Positions 35,158 to 44,568 of a stretch of 64,000 nt of DNA are shown one piece after another. This stretch comes from Halobaculum limi (GTDB taxonomy: Archaea > Halobacteriota > Halobacteria > Halobacteriales > Haloferacaceae): contig NZ_CP120468.1 in the NCBI RefSeq assembly GCF_029490015.1, positions 1,798,001 to 1,862,000 on the forward strand, in the 5' to 3' direction. The notes below the pieces were generated by a model that saw only the letters and a program-made list of their open reading frames with translations, did not search any database and was not told the origin of the DNA. Every line of letters starts with the position of its first letter. The stretch's first letter is position 1. The position numbers and the translations under genes are program-made.

Positions 35158-35310
35158 CCCGCCGGACGCACCGCAGGGCCGGTGAGCCAGCGACCTGCGG
35201 TACCGCTGTTTACCTCTCTCTTTCCGACCGATCCCCGTAGCCGCCGTTCCCTCGTGACTCGCCTGTGGATAGCATCGGCTTCGAAGCCGTGACAGGTGCC
35301 TGAGCAGCAG

Positions 35311-35315
35311 AAAAA
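35311..35315 (-). terminator. Oligo-T tract after the small HTH gene
   Basis: On the minus strand five T residues follow the stop of the HTH gene by six bases. This matches the usual archaeal termination signal. It is short, so confidence is limited. Confidence 0.35.
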
Positions 35316-35320
35316 GTCCG

Positions 35321-35578
35321 TTACGCCAGCGCGTAGCGACCGTCGGTCTTCTCGACGTGACCGGCCTCGCGAAGCGTCTTGAGGATGGAGTACAGCGAGA
35401 TGCGCTTCATCGACAGACCGTCACAGAGGTCGTCCTCGTCGACCGCACCGTGTGTCGCGAGATACAGATAGACGAGTTTCGCGCGGGGGGACGACACTTC
35501 GTTCGGAACGTGCGTCATCGGCGTCGCCTCGGCCTCGGGGTCGGTCGTTTCGCGGTGGTCGGCGTGCGTGGTTGCCAT
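35321..35578 (-). CDS. Small winged-helix transcriptional regulator
   Basis: 85 aa from the ATG at 35578; the longer upstream frame lacks haloarchaeal composition. After an acidic N-terminus comes a compact winged-helix domain: SSPRAKLVYLYLATHG, then VDEDDLCDGLSMKRISLYSI as recognition region, and LREAGHVEKTDGRYALA as the wing. The form is that of MarR/TrmB-type or phage-like short haloarchaeal regulators. A minus-strand AGTTTTACGG box about 28 nt upstream indicates a leaderless transcript. Target genes are unknown. Confidence 0.8.
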   Translation of the reverse strand: MATTHADHRETTDPEAEATPMTHVPNEVSSPRAKLVYLYLATHGAVDEDDLCDGLSMKRISLYSILKTLREAGHVEKTDGRYALA

Positions 35579-35826
35579 CTTACTTCCACCCTGTTGTTCG
35601 ACACCCGTAAAACTGTGGTACGACATTCGTCGAAGCGGCACGAGCAGGCGTGAGGAGGCCGATTTCTGGCTGCACGAGGAATTCATTCGATCTCGAATCA
35701 ATAGTTATTCGGCGGCTAGCCGTGAGAAATTCGACTCCTGACGGGATTATCGCGGTGAAAAATCGGACCGGTACGAACGATCGGGTGGACCGCTGGCGGA
35801 CGCGACGGAGTGTGCGAATGTGGGTG
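35579..35826. other. Intergenic region between the HTH gene and sdhA
   Basis: No gene seen. The region contains the HTH promoter (35606-35615 on the minus strand) and a palindrome ATTCGA-TC-TCGAAT at 35685-35698 next to AT-rich sequence (AATCAATAGTTATTCGG). The latter may be an operator or a remnant, since both flanking genes are on the minus strand and sdhA ends here. Confidence 0.4.
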
Positions 35827-37671
35827 TCAGTACGAGCGAATCTTCGGTTCGTACTCTTTGTCCTCGCCCTCGAGGATGACCGGCTTGTACCACAGTTCCG
35901 GCGTGCCGTCGTTCCACGACAGCATCGTGTGCTTGAGCCACTCCTCGTCGTTCCGTTCCTGCGCCTCCGCGCGCCAGTGTGCGCCGCGGAACTCCTCGCG
36001 TGCGAGTGCCCCGAGCGTGATTGCCTCGGCGGTGTCGAGGATGTTGCGCGTCTCGATGGTCTGGATGAGGTCGGTGTTGAACGTCCGCGAGGGGTCTTTC
36101 ACGAACACGTCGCGGTAGCGCTCACGTGCCTCCGCGATGTCTTCGAGCGCCTGCTTGAGACCCTCCTCTTCGCGGAACACGTTGACGTTCCTCGTCATCG
36201 ACTTCTGGACCTTCGAGCGAATCTCGGCGTGCTGGACGCCGTCCTCGCGGTCCATCAACTTCTGGATGCGAGCGCGCTCGTTCTTCACCGCGTACTCGAC
36301 GACGTCGTGGCCGTTCGCGGACCCGGCGTCCGCGGCGACGCCACCGTCGGCGACCGCGTCGCCCGCGGGTTCGACCTCGCCGGGTTCGACCGGGGAGTCG
36401 ACCTCGCCCAGTTCGTACTCGCCACGCTGGCCGGTCTCGATTTTCGCCGCCTCCATCTCCTTGCCTGCAGCGTGTTGACCGGCACGCTTGCCGAAGACGA
36501 TGAGTTCCGGCAGCGCGTTACCGCCGAGACGGTTCGAACCGTGAACCGACGCACAGGCGCACTCGCCAGCGGCGTACAGGCCGCCGACGCACGTCTCGCC
36601 GTTCTCGTCGGTTTCGATGCCGCCCATCGCGTAGTGCTGGCCGGGCTTGACCGGCATCGGCTCTTTCAGGCCGTCGACGCCCTCGAAGTCCTTCGCGAGG
36701 TGGAGGATGTTCTCCAGGCGGTCGATGATGCGGTCTTCGCCGAGGTGACGCATGTCGAGGTGGACGTACTCGTCGTCGATGCCACGCCCCTCGTTCACCT
36801 CGCTGAGTTCCGCCCGCGAGACGACGTCGCGCGAGGCGAGTTCGCCCGCGTTGCTCGCGTAGCCGTACTCGAACATGAAGCGCTCACCCTCCGAGTTGTA
36901 GAGGATGCCGCCCTCGCCGCGGACACCCTCGGAGATGAGGACGCCCGTACTCGGCAGGCTGGTCGGGTGGAACTGGATGAACTCCATGTCCTCGATGGGG
37001 ACGCCCGCGCGGTAGGCCATCGCGACGCCGTCACCGGTGTTGGAGACGGCGTTGGTGGTGTGGTCGAACACCTGGCCGAGACCGCCCGTCGCGAGGATGA
37101 CACCCTCTTTGGCACGGAAGCCCGACAGTTCGCCGCTCTGGATGTCGTAGGCGACGACGCCGTGGCAGGTGCGGTCTTCGGGGCGCTCCTCGTCGGTGAC
37201 GGCCAGATCCGAGACGTACCACTCGTCGTAGACGGTGATGCCGCGTTTCACCAACTGTTCGTACATCGTGTGCAGCAGTTGGTGGCCCGTCTCTGCGCCC
37301 GCGTACGTCGTGCGCGGGAACGAGAGACCGCCGAACGGCCGCTGGGAGACGCGCCCGTCGTCTTCGCGGGAGAACGCCATTCCCCAGTGTTCGAGTTGGA
37401 TAACTTCCTTCGGCGACTCCTTACAGAGCGCCTCGATTGCGGGGGCGTCGCCGAGGTAGTCAGACCCCTTCATCGTGTCGTAGGCGTGGTCTTGCCACGA
37501 GTCTGCCTCCCGAAGCGCGGCGTTGATGCCGCCCTCCGCCGCCCCGGTGTGGCTTCGCACCGGGTGGAGCTTCGAGACGATTGCCACGTCCGCACCTTCC
37601 TCCTGGGCGGCGATAGCAGCGCGGAGTCCCGCGCCGCCTGCGCCGACCACGATGACGTCGTGTTCGTACAT
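35827..37671 (-). CDS. sdhA: Succinate dehydrogenase flavoprotein subunit
   Basis: 614 aa from the ATG at 37671 (YEHDVIVVGAGGAGLRAAIA). The FAD-binding GAGGAG motif, the covalent-FAD His in RSHTGAAEGGINAAL, and the substrate loop with GVRGEGGILYNSEG are present. A variable Ala/Glu/Pro-rich insertion occurs near residues 425-460 (SPVEPGEVEPAGDAVADGG). It oxidises succinate to fumarate in the TCA cycle and respiratory complex II. It is the last gene of sdhCDBA, but 130 nt separate it from sdhB, with an AC-rich leader (37672-37700). Confidence 0.96.
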   Translation of the reverse strand: MYEHDVIVVGAGGAGLRAAIAAQEEGADVAIVSKLHPVRSHTGAAEGGINAALREADSWQDHAYDTMKGSDYLGDAPAIEALCKESPKEVIQLEHWGMAFSREDDGRVSQRPFGGLSFPRTTYAGAETGHQLLHTMYEQLVKRGITVYDEWYVSDLAVTDEERPEDRTCHGVVAYDIQSGELSGFRAKEGVILATGGLGQVFDHTTNAVSNTGDGVAMAYRAGVPIEDMEFIQFHPTSLPSTGVLISEGVRGEGGILYNSEGERFMFEYGYASNAGELASRDVVSRAELSEVNEGRGIDDEYVHLDMRHLGEDRIIDRLENILHLAKDFEGVDGLKEPMPVKPGQHYAMGGIETDENGETCVGGLYAAGECACASVHGSNRLGGNALPELIVFGKRAGQHAAGKEMEAAKIETGQRGEYELGEVDSPVEPGEVEPAGDAVADGGVAADAGSANGHDVVEYAVKNERARIQKLMDREDGVQHAEIRSKVQKSMTRNVNVFREEEGLKQALEDIAEARERYRDVFVKDPSRTFNTDLIQTIETRNILDTAEAITLGALAREEFRGAHWRAEAQERNDEEWLKHTMLSWNDGTPELWYKPVILEGEDKEYEPKIRSY

Positions 37672-37801
37672 TGTGTGTCGTGTGTTGTGTCGTGTTCGCG
37701 TCGTGTATCCGTTCGTCCGCTCGGTCGCCAGCACCCCGCGATTCGTCGGTACAATTGCTTGGGGTTCCGGCTACTTCAATCGCGTGCTGAGGCGGGTGAG
37801 C

Positions 37802-38704
37802 CTACCAGAACTTCAGGTTGCTCTTGACCGCCTCGCGCTTGAGTTCTTGGATGTGCTCGGTCAGCGGGATGTCCTTCGGGCACACCTCGGTACACGAGAA
37901 CTGGGTCTGACATCTCCAGACGCCATTCTCCTGTTCGAGGATGTTCAGCCGGTGTTGCTTGCGGTCCTCACCCTCGCGTTCGTCCATCGCGAAGCGGTAC
38001 GCCTTGTTGATCGCGGCGGGGCCGAGGTACTCGTTGTTGCCCGCGGCGATGTTGCACGAGGACATACACGCGCCACACCAGATACACCGCGTCGACATCT
38101 TCACCTTCTCGCGGTTCGCCCGCGTCTGGCGCTGCTCTTCGAGTTCGCCGTCGGGGAGTTCGTCGGCGTCGAAGTACGGTTCGACTGCCTCCATCTGGTC
38201 GTAGAAATGGTCCATGTCGACGACCAGGTCTTTCTCGACGTCGGCGTGCGGGAGCGGTTCCACGCGCACCGGTTCGTCGAGGTCGGACAACTGCGTCTTA
38301 CAGCCGAGTCGCTGTGAGCCGTTGACGAACAGCGCGTCCGACCCGCAGATGGCCTGCCGGCAGGAGTGCCGGAAGGTGAGCGAGGAGTCGAAGGTGTCCC
38401 GCGCGTAGATGAGCGCGTCGAGGACGGTCATCCCCTTCTTGAACGGGACGTGGAAGTCGTCGAAGCGTGGCTCCTGTTTCCCGGCTACTTCGGGGTCGTA
38501 GCGGAACACCTTGAGGTGGTAGGTGTCCTCTTCGCGGTCGGCGCGTTCTTCGGCCTCCTTGCGGGCGCGCTCCTCGCGGTCGGCGCGCCCTTCGGCCTTC
38601 TTTCGCATCCGGTCTTCTTGTGCGTGCGAGAGCGACTCTCGCTGTTCGACGCCGTCGTCTTCGGTCTCCGTCTCGGTCTCCGGTTCTGGAACTTGCGTGC
38701 TCAT
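37802..38704 (-). CDS. sdhB: Succinate dehydrogenase iron-sulfur subunit
   Basis: 300 aa. Fe-S motifs are complete: the 2Fe-2S set CRQAICGSD...C with Asp at the third ligand position (as in E. coli SdhB), the 4Fe-4S CIWCGACMSSC and the 3Fe-4S CQTQFSCTEVCP. The enzyme core starts near residue 62. Before it lies an extra highly charged, probably coiled-coil region with an internal RADREE repeat and RARKEAEE linker. It passes electrons from SdhA to the membrane. The start is 3 nt from the sdhD stop. Confidence 0.95.
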   Translation of the reverse strand: MSTQVPEPETETETEDDGVEQRESLSHAQEDRMRKKAEGRADREERARKEAEERADREEDTYHLKVFRYDPEVAGKQEPRFDDFHVPFKKGMTVLDALIYARDTFDSSLTFRHSCRQAICGSDALFVNGSQRLGCKTQLSDLDEPVRVEPLPHADVEKDLVVDMDHFYDQMEAVEPYFDADELPDGELEEQRQTRANREKVKMSTRCIWCGACMSSCNIAAGNNEYLGPAAINKAYRFAMDEREGEDRKQHRLNILEQENGVWRCQTQFSCTEVCPKDIPLTEHIQELKREAVKSNLKFW

Positions 38705-38707
38705 GGA

Positions 38708-39079
38708 TCAGAAGGTGGGGAAGCCCGCCCAGGCGTTTGCGGTGCGGATCCCCTGGACGACGAGCACGAGGCTCGCCGCGATCAGCGTGTACTTGACGAC
38801 CTGTTTCTTCGTGCCTGAGAGGCCCTGGTTCTCGAGGGCGTTGTAGACGCCGTTGACGCCGTGGAACGTCGCGGTGACGAGGAACAGCACCATCAGCGAG
38901 TAGTAGGTGAGGTCCGTCATCCGTGCGCTCGACGCGAGGAACGACACCTCGTCGGCGTGGTTGACGAAGTGGAGGAGGAAGAAGTGGAACGCCAACACGA
39001 CGACGAGGAACCCGGCGGTGATGCGCTGCCACAGCCAGCGTCGACCGCCTTTCTGGAAGGATGAGTAGCGCTCTGCCAT
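38708..39079 (-). CDS. sdhD: Succinate dehydrogenase membrane anchor subunit SdhD
   Basis: 123 aa from the ATG at 39079 (AERYSSFQKGGRRWLWQRIT). Three membrane helices are predicted, with His residues in LVVVLAFHFFLLHFVNH and in ATFHGVNGVYNALE. These could serve as haem or quinone-site residues. It anchors SdhAB to the membrane with SdhC, whose gene ends 2 nt upstream of this start. The family is short and diverged in haloarchaea, but operon position is decisive. Confidence 0.92.
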   Translation of the reverse strand: MAERYSSFQKGGRRWLWQRITAGFLVVVLAFHFFLLHFVNHADEVSFLASSARMTDLTYYSLMVLFLVTATFHGVNGVYNALENQGLSGTKKQVVKYTLIAASLVLVVQGIRTANAWAGFPTF

Positions 39080-39081
39080 CG

Positions 39082-39504
39082 TTAGAACACCCCCGAGAGG
39101 AACGTCGGCACCGACGCGACGACGATAGCGCCCGTCAAGATCAGCGACGCGTAGAAACTCTTGTCTTGGCTGTCGAGTCCGATTCCCAGGTCGACCAACA
39201 GCAGGCGGCAGCCGTTGAGGATGTGGAACACGGCGACCGCGAGCAGTCCGACTTCGAGAATACGGACGACGAGCAGACTCTCCAGCGTGGTGATCACGGT
39301 GGTGTAGACGTCGTTCTCGGCCGCGATGGCCTGCGTCTGCCCCGCCGCAGAGATGGCTGTACTTAATACGGCGATGTGGGTGAACAGGTAGCCCACGAGC
39401 ACCCAGCCCGTGAACTTGTGGAACACCCAGGCCCACATCCCAGCGGAGAACTCCCGCCACCGGCCGAAGTCCTCCACGAGGCCCCGGTCATACGACTGGC
39501 TCAT
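39082..39504 (-). CDS. sdhC: Succinate dehydrogenase cytochrome b556 subunit SdhC
   Basis: 140 aa. The start [21 protein letters not shown] leads into [20 protein letters not shown], the conserved SdhC block with the His that binds haem b, followed by two more helices ([20 protein letters not shown] and [19 protein letters not shown]). It is the first gene of sdhCDBA. A minus-strand AACTACTATACC box about 25-35 nt upstream serves as promoter and implies a short leader. It is divergent from the HTH/zinc-ribbon regulator. Confidence 0.93.
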   Translation of the reverse strand: MSQSYDRGLVEDFGRWREFSAGMWAWVFHKFTGWVLVGYLFTHIAVLSTAISAAGQTQAIAAENDVYTTVITTLESLLVVRILEVGLLAVAVFHILNGCRLLLVDLGIGLDSQDKSFYASLILTGAIVVASVPTFLSGVF

Positions 39505-39700
39505 ACGTCAGTCTCTCCGGCCTACGGTGGTATAGTAGTTACGTGACGGGGTCGCATACGACCCCGCCAGTCGACGATGTCGCCGGCAGATTCACTCGCT
39601 TCCGAGTCTATTACGATCGTCGAGGTGACCGCCGTCGACTGTGCCGGTTGCCGTGGCTCGTGTCCTGTAGGATTATGTCCGTAGGCGAGGATGTCGGGCT

Positions 39701-40606
39701 ATGAGTCGACAGCGCATCGGTCCCGCGGAGGAAGCGTTCTCGTTTCTCGGCGACGGACTACGGCTTGCGATTCTACAGGCACTCGCGGAGCGTGAAACCG
39801 ACGCTGGTCCCCGCGAACGGACGATAGCGTACAGCGACCTCCGACGGGCGGTCGGCGAGCGTGACAGCGGGAAGTTCAATTTCCACCTCAGGAAGCTGAC
39901 CGGCCGGTTCGTCACCCGCACCGACGACGGCTATCGTCTCCGGGAGCCAGGGCGGGAGGCGGTTCGACTGTTGGAACGTGGCGTCGTCGACGCCGAGGCG
40001 AACTTCGAGTCGACCGACGTCGACGAGTCGTGCCCGCTGTGCGGGGCAGGCATCAGGGTCGTCTACGACGACCACCACATACTCACGACGTGTGACACCT
40101 GTGCAGGACTATTCGGGATGGACGGCTGTCCGTCGGGAACGATCACCGGCGCCGTGCTCCCACCTGCGACCGTCGACGGTCGCGACCCAGAGTCGCTGTT
40201 CTACCGCGCCCACCGCGTCTTGGAGCGACGGCTGCACGATATGGTCGACGGCGTCTGCCTGGAGTGCGGTGGCGACGTCGTCGCCAACCTTCGGTACTGT
40301 GACGATCACGAGTCGTCGGCCGAGCGGACCTGCACAGCGTGCAACACTAGCTACCCTGCCCTCGCCGAACTGGTGTGTGAGACCTGTGGTCGCGGACGCG
40401 TGACGCACCCGCTGTTCGGCAATCCCGACGTCGGCGACGACGTGTGCCCACCGCCAGTCCGCGACGGTGACCTGACGGCGTGGGACCGGTTCTACGCGGC
40501 GCTCTCGTGGTCAGTCAACCCCAGCGAACGCGGCGAACTCGCCTTCCAGCACCCTGACCACGGTCGGCGACTCGTCGTCGACAGCGAATTGAACCTCGTC
40601 GGCTAA
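39701..40606 (+). CDS. ArsR-like HTH protein with Cys-rich domain (DUF7351-type)
   Basis: 301 aa. The N-terminal 90 residues form a winged helix (GPAEEAFSFLGDGLRLAILQ, then SDLRRAVGERDSGKFNFHLR and a wing). The rest holds paired cysteines CPLC, CDTC, CLEC, CTAC and CETC, which suggest zinc-ribbons. The architecture matches a haloarchaeal regulator group in which an ArsR-type HTH is joined to a zinc-binding sensor. It is divergent from sdhC and might act on it, but no direct evidence exists. A GATTATG box lies about 25-32 nt upstream. Confidence 0.82.
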   Translation: MSRQRIGPAEEAFSFLGDGLRLAILQALAERETDAGPRERTIAYSDLRRAVGERDSGKFNFHLRKLTGRFVTRTDDGYRLREPGREAVRLLERGVVDAEANFESTDVDESCPLCGAGIRVVYDDHHILTTCDTCAGLFGMDGCPSGTITGAVLPPATVDGRDPESLFYRAHRVLERRLHDMVDGVCLECGGDVVANLRYCDDHESSAERTCTACNTSYPALAELVCETCGRGRVTHPLFGNPDVGDDVCPPPVRDGDLTAWDRFYAALSWSVNPSERGELAFQHPDHGRRLVVDSELNLVG

Positions 40607-40803
40607 TCTTGCGTCGCCGCCGCAACCGTTCGCGGCTTCCTCCGGTTCGCATCTGCTCACCGTCTGTCTCTGGTCCGGGACGAGCGTCCTCAGTCTCGAC
40701 CGACAGCCTCGGGACGGCAGTGACCGACGAGGGATTGTCTGAGCCGTCGACTGGCACGGCCCACGCTATCGAAGGGTCGTGACCGTCGCAGCCGTCCTCG
40801 CTC
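40607..40803. other. Gap between the HTH regulator and the AI-2E gene
   Basis: About 200 nt of intergenic sequence between convergent genes. No gene, RNA or strong hairpin was recognised. Confidence 0.5.
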
Positions 40804-42150
40804 CTACGACGACGACTCCTCACCAGCGTCGGTGAGGCGTTCCTCGACGGTGTCGATGTCCGCGTTCGACGCGCCGAACGCTGGGTCCGTCGGTGGGTCC
40901 GGGTCGTCTGTCGACTCCGTCCCTGCGTCGTCCGCCTGCACCGCCACAGCGTCGACCGTCGGGCCGACTGCAGGCGAGTCCACCACGTTGGCCTCAGGGT
41001 CGAGGAGCCACGGGAAGAGGATCCGTCCGAACTCGAATAGCAGGACGAACAACAGTGGCGCGAGGAAGATGCCGTACCACCCGAACAGGAGCGGTCCGAG
41101 GGTGTACGCGAGCATCACGCTCCCGACGTGGAGTGTCCGGCCGCTGACGTACGGGCGGAGCAACTGGTCGGGGATGTAGTCGACGACGACGAACGAGACG
41201 GCGAGGAACAGGATCGGGAACCAGACCGCCTGCGGGTCGAACCACGCCGCACGCACGAGGAGGTAGCCACCGACCGGCCACGTGACGATCTTGATGCCGA
41301 TGACCGGAACGAGGCTGGCCGCGCCGACGAGGAGGCCGAGGAACGCCGCCTGTGGAATCACGGTCGTCGTCGGGGCGACGAGGTTGAGCAGCGTGTAGAC
41401 GACCGCCGCGAGCACTCCCGTCAGCAGGGCGTTGAGGATGTTTCCGAAGTAGACGTTGTGGAGGTCGGTGTCGACGGTCCGAAAGTACGTGTCGAGCACG
41501 CTGTCGTCGGCGACGAAGGAGGTCCGGGCCCAGCGAGCGATGCGGTAGTCGTCTTTGAGCAGGTAGAACACGACGATGAGCACGATGAACGCGTGGATGC
41601 CGACGTTGAACGCCACGCCGAGCCACGCGGCCAGCGACCCGAGGATGTCGCCGACGATCGGGCCGAGTTCGAGATCCGAGAGCGTCGTCGGGTCGGCGAT
41701 GGCAGCCTCGACGGTAGCCCCGACGTCCGCGACGACGCCGGCGATGTCGAGATACGGTTGTGTGACCGCTGCCACGTCGGCGAACGCATCGGAGTTGAGT
41801 TGGTCGTTCAGGGCGTTCACGAGGATGGCGACCGCCCAGCCGACGATAGCGAGCAACGGCAGAGCGGCGACGACGAGCGTGACGCCGACCGCGAGCGTCC
41901 GTGAGGCGATCCGTGTGTGGATCCGGCGGAACACGGGGCGTGTGACGTAGTAGACGAACATCGCCACTGCGAGCGTTCCGACGTACCGCCACCCGACGTA
42001 CACGAGAGCGGAGATGGCCACGAGAGCGGCCACCCACAGCGCGATTCGCATTCGGTCGATACGGATCGAACCGAGGCTCTCGGCCGCTTGGGTCAGGCGT
42101 CGCTCTCGCGATCCAGTCTCTGCCGACGCCTCAGATGTGTCTTCAGCCAT
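40804..42150 (-). CDS. AI-2E (PerM/TqsA) family transporter
   Basis: 448 aa with about eight hydrophobic helices. The N-terminal pair WVAALVAISALVYVGWRY and VAMFVYYVTRPVFRRIH is typical, as are the central VFYLLKDDYRIARW and the late LLRPYVSGRTLHVGSVMLAY. Family members export autoinducer-2, or in some archaea act as Na+/H+ antiporters. The acidic cytoplasmic tail (about residues 395-448) is haloarchaeal. It is monocistronic, upstream of a convergent region. The substrate is not known. Confidence 0.9.
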   Translation of the reverse strand: MAEDTSEASAETGSRERRLTQAAESLGSIRIDRMRIALWVAALVAISALVYVGWRYVGTLAVAMFVYYVTRPVFRRIHTRIASRTLAVGVTLVVAALPLLAIVGWAVAILVNALNDQLNSDAFADVAAVTQPYLDIAGVVADVGATVEAAIADPTTLSDLELGPIVGDILGSLAAWLGVAFNVGIHAFIVLIVVFYLLKDDYRIARWARTSFVADDSVLDTYFRTVDTDLHNVYFGNILNALLTGVLAAVVYTLLNLVAPTTTVIPQAAFLGLLVGAASLVPVIGIKIVTWPVGGYLLVRAAWFDPQAVWFPILFLAVSFVVVDYIPDQLLRPYVSGRTLHVGSVMLAYTLGPLLFGWYGIFLAPLLFVLLFEFGRILFPWLLDPEANVVDSPAVGPTVDAVAVQADDAGTESTDDPDPPTDPAFGASNADIDTVEERLTDAGEESSS

Positions 42151-42260
42151 TGATGAATCGAGCGAACTCGTGTTCTTGATCGTCGGGCGAGATCATAGCC
42201 GTATCGACGGTATCGGGCCGTTCAGGGTGCCCGTTGACTTCGTTCGGGCAAGCAGCGGCG

Positions 42261-43934
42261 CTACGCACGGCGTCTCGCCCACGTGGTCGGCACGTCGCTG
42301 CCGCCTTCCTCTGACAGTCGCCCTTCGAAGGCGGCGACGGTGGGGTTCTGGACGATTCGTCCGGCGAGTACCGTCTCCCCGAGGTCGAACTTGTTCGCCT
42401 CTGCGAGCAGACTCGCAGGCACCTGTGAGAACGCCGCCGACAGGTGATCTAGGTCTGCCTGCGAGTTCATCCGCATCAACACGAGGTTGCTGCACTGCGA
42501 GAGGACGTTGTCGTGTATCTTCCCGGGTCGCTGCGTCGAGAGGAGGAGATACAGGCCGAACTTGCGACCCTCCGCTGCGATGCGGTCGACCGTCGCGGCC
42601 GACGTGGCGACCAAGTCGTCGGTCGGGTCGGCGGGGCAGACGTTGTGAGCCTCGTCGACGACGACGAGCGTCGGCCGTCGTCGCGTGCGGTCGTGCCAGA
42701 GGTGGGTCAACACAGCGTTCGCGACGACCGACTTCTCCGACGGCGACCCGAGCGTCCCGATATCGACGACGAGACAGCGCCAGTCGTCGCCGTCGAGGGT
42801 GTCGGTGAGCGACGGGTCACCCGGCGAGCACCACACGTCCCAGTCAGCGAGGTCGAGGTTCTGGATGCGCAACCCCAACTGGCGTGCCTCGGCCGTGTAG
42901 TCGTGCGCGATGGCCTCTCGAACGTCCTCCCACGAGTACTCCCGGTCGCCAAGTCGTTCGACGACCTGCCGGAACGCGTTGAACTCCGCACGGTCGTCCA
43001 ACGGGTCCAGTTGCAGCACCGTCGCCTGTTCGCTCTGGCTGAGGTCTCCAAACCGGACGCGCAACGGCTCCTCGTCGGCGGCGGCGACCGACGCAGGACG
43101 GAACACCCGAAGGCCGGTCGTCGCCTCGCGGTATCGCTCCGCGAGTCGGTCGTACGCCGCAGCAGAGAGCGGTTCAGACCGGAAGCGATTGACCTCCTCG
43201 CGTGGGCGCAGACGGTTCAGGCGGACGAAGTCGGAGTTCGGGTCGATGATGACGACGCGGAGGTCGGTTTCCAAGAGCAACTGCTCTAACACGATTCCGA
43301 GCGAGAACGTCTTGCCCGACCCGGACTGGCCACAGAGGAACGTGTGGCGGTTGAACCCGCCCGCGTCGAGGTGGACCGGCGCGGACCCGTCGACGTACAG
43401 CGCTCGGGCGACGGGCAGGCTTGCGGTACGCTCGGACCCGCCGAGGTAGCGGTTCACCACGTCCGGTTGTGCGAGGTCAACCGTCGCGTTTCGGAACGTG
43501 TCGGTGTTCGTCGTCCCGCGAATGGCGTCGTCGGTCACCCGACCCAAGAGTACGCCGCTCCCCTCCAGTGTCAACACGCGAAGTTGGTTGGTGACGGCGG
43601 CGAGGCTCATCCCCTCCGGGACGAACGCTCGTTGCTCGTCGCCCAGTTCGAAGCCGAGTTCCGGCCCCTTGCGTTTGACGACGGCTTTCGTGGTGACCTG
43701 CCCGAGGTACTCGCGGTTGTCCGTCGTCTGGAGGCGGACGTACGACCCAATGGGTGCGGGAAGCGACAAGGGAGCCTCGTAGTCGAACGTCCGCCCGTCC
43801 GTCGAGTAGGCGACCTGCGCGACGTTTTTCGTGGCCTGTTCTTCGATGTAGTCGTAGAGGGCGCGGAAGTCCCCACGTAGCGTCTCGAACGCTTGTTCGC
43901 TCGAGCGTGTCTCGTCTGTATCGTTATCTGTCAT
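42261..43934 (-). CDS. HerA-like ATPase (DUF87 family)
   Basis: 557 aa from the ATG at 43934. A HAS-barrel-like N-terminus (about residues 40-130) is followed by an ATPase core: Walker A CGQSGSGKTFS, Walker B TLVVVDEAHNVCP and a sensor-like LLLSTQRPGKIHDNVLSQ. HerA hexamers translocate DNA and work with the NurA nuclease in end resection. No NurA gene is next to it, so this could be one of several HerA-like paralogs acting with another nuclease. It is cytoplasmic. Confidence 0.88.
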   Translation of the reverse strand: MTDNDTDETRSSEQAFETLRGDFRALYDYIEEQATKNVAQVAYSTDGRTFDYEAPLSLPAPIGSYVRLQTTDNREYLGQVTTKAVVKRKGPELGFELGDEQRAFVPEGMSLAAVTNQLRVLTLEGSGVLLGRVTDDAIRGTTNTDTFRNATVDLAQPDVVNRYLGGSERTASLPVARALYVDGSAPVHLDAGGFNRHTFLCGQSGSGKTFSLGIVLEQLLLETDLRVVIIDPNSDFVRLNRLRPREEVNRFRSEPLSAAAYDRLAERYREATTGLRVFRPASVAAADEEPLRVRFGDLSQSEQATVLQLDPLDDRAEFNAFRQVVERLGDREYSWEDVREAIAHDYTAEARQLGLRIQNLDLADWDVWCSPGDPSLTDTLDGDDWRCLVVDIGTLGSPSEKSVVANAVLTHLWHDRTRRRPTLVVVDEAHNVCPADPTDDLVATSAATVDRIAAEGRKFGLYLLLSTQRPGKIHDNVLSQCSNLVLMRMNSQADLDHLSAAFSQVPASLLAEANKFDLGETVLAGRIVQNPTVAAFEGRLSEEGGSDVPTTWARRRA

Positions 43935-44054
43935 TGTGGTGGATCTGTGCTGGCTCCGCGACAGACTGTGTCTGGAGAACTGTTCGCTTCGCGACAACCG
44001 AGGGTGTCGAGTGACGACTCCCGAAATAATACGACCGGTCGGTTCGCGACGGAA

Positions 44055-44552
44055 CTACCCGGAGACTTCCTCGGCGGCGAACGCCTCACGGAGGCGGTCC
44101 TCGTCTTCGGGCGAGAGGTTGGTCTCGACGATGTCGAACTCGTACTCCGACAGTTCCTCTTTGATCCGGTCCATCTGAGCGTCGCGGGCGAGGAGGAACA
44201 GCGCCGAGGAGCCAGGTCCGACCGTCTCTGCCACCTCGTCGATGAACTTGTCGTCGATGCCAATGTCGGTGAACTTGCCGCCCAGCGCCCCCGACACCGC
44301 GCCGATGGCCATCCCGAGCCACGGCATCCAGAAGATGACGCCGATGAGCAGGCCCCAGAATGCGCCGCCGAGGGCACCCGCACCGACGAGGCTGTGGGCC
44401 TGTTTCACTTTCACCTGCCCGCTCTCCTTGCGGACGGCGACGGCGGCGTCCTCTATGGTGATCAGTTCGCGTCGCTGGAGGTCGTACAACTCTTCGCGCA
44501 TCTGTTCGGCTTGGTCCATCGCGTCGAACGCGAGGACAACTAGTGAACTCAT
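44055..44552 (-). CDS. DUF1269 family membrane-associated protein
   Basis: 165 aa. The start SSLVVLAFDAMDQAEQMREE and the central glycine-zipper helix LVGAGALGGAFWGLLIGVIF are typical of DUF1269. A second half reads DIGIDDKFIDEVAETVGPGSSALFLLARDAQMD, with a C-terminal acidic part. Members are membrane-associated stress-related proteins of unknown activity. The promoter (44587-44597, GGATATAATACG on the minus strand) is very strong and flanked by an inverted repeat. Confidence 0.88.
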   Translation of the reverse strand: MSSLVVLAFDAMDQAEQMREELYDLQRRELITIEDAAVAVRKESGQVKVKQAHSLVGAGALGGAFWGLLIGVIFWMPWLGMAIGAVSGALGGKFTDIGIDDKFIDEVAETVGPGSSALFLLARDAQMDRIKEELSEYEFDIVETNLSPEDEDRLREAFAAEEVSG

Positions 44553-44568
44553 ATGTTGGCCATCTTAA

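Noticed and set aside
35650-37827. 725-codon plus-strand frame opposite sdhA
   Set aside because: Exact antisense of a well-matched flavoprotein gene; rich in Val/Leu/Arg with no family resemblance. Long antisense frames are expected in this GC-rich codon bias.
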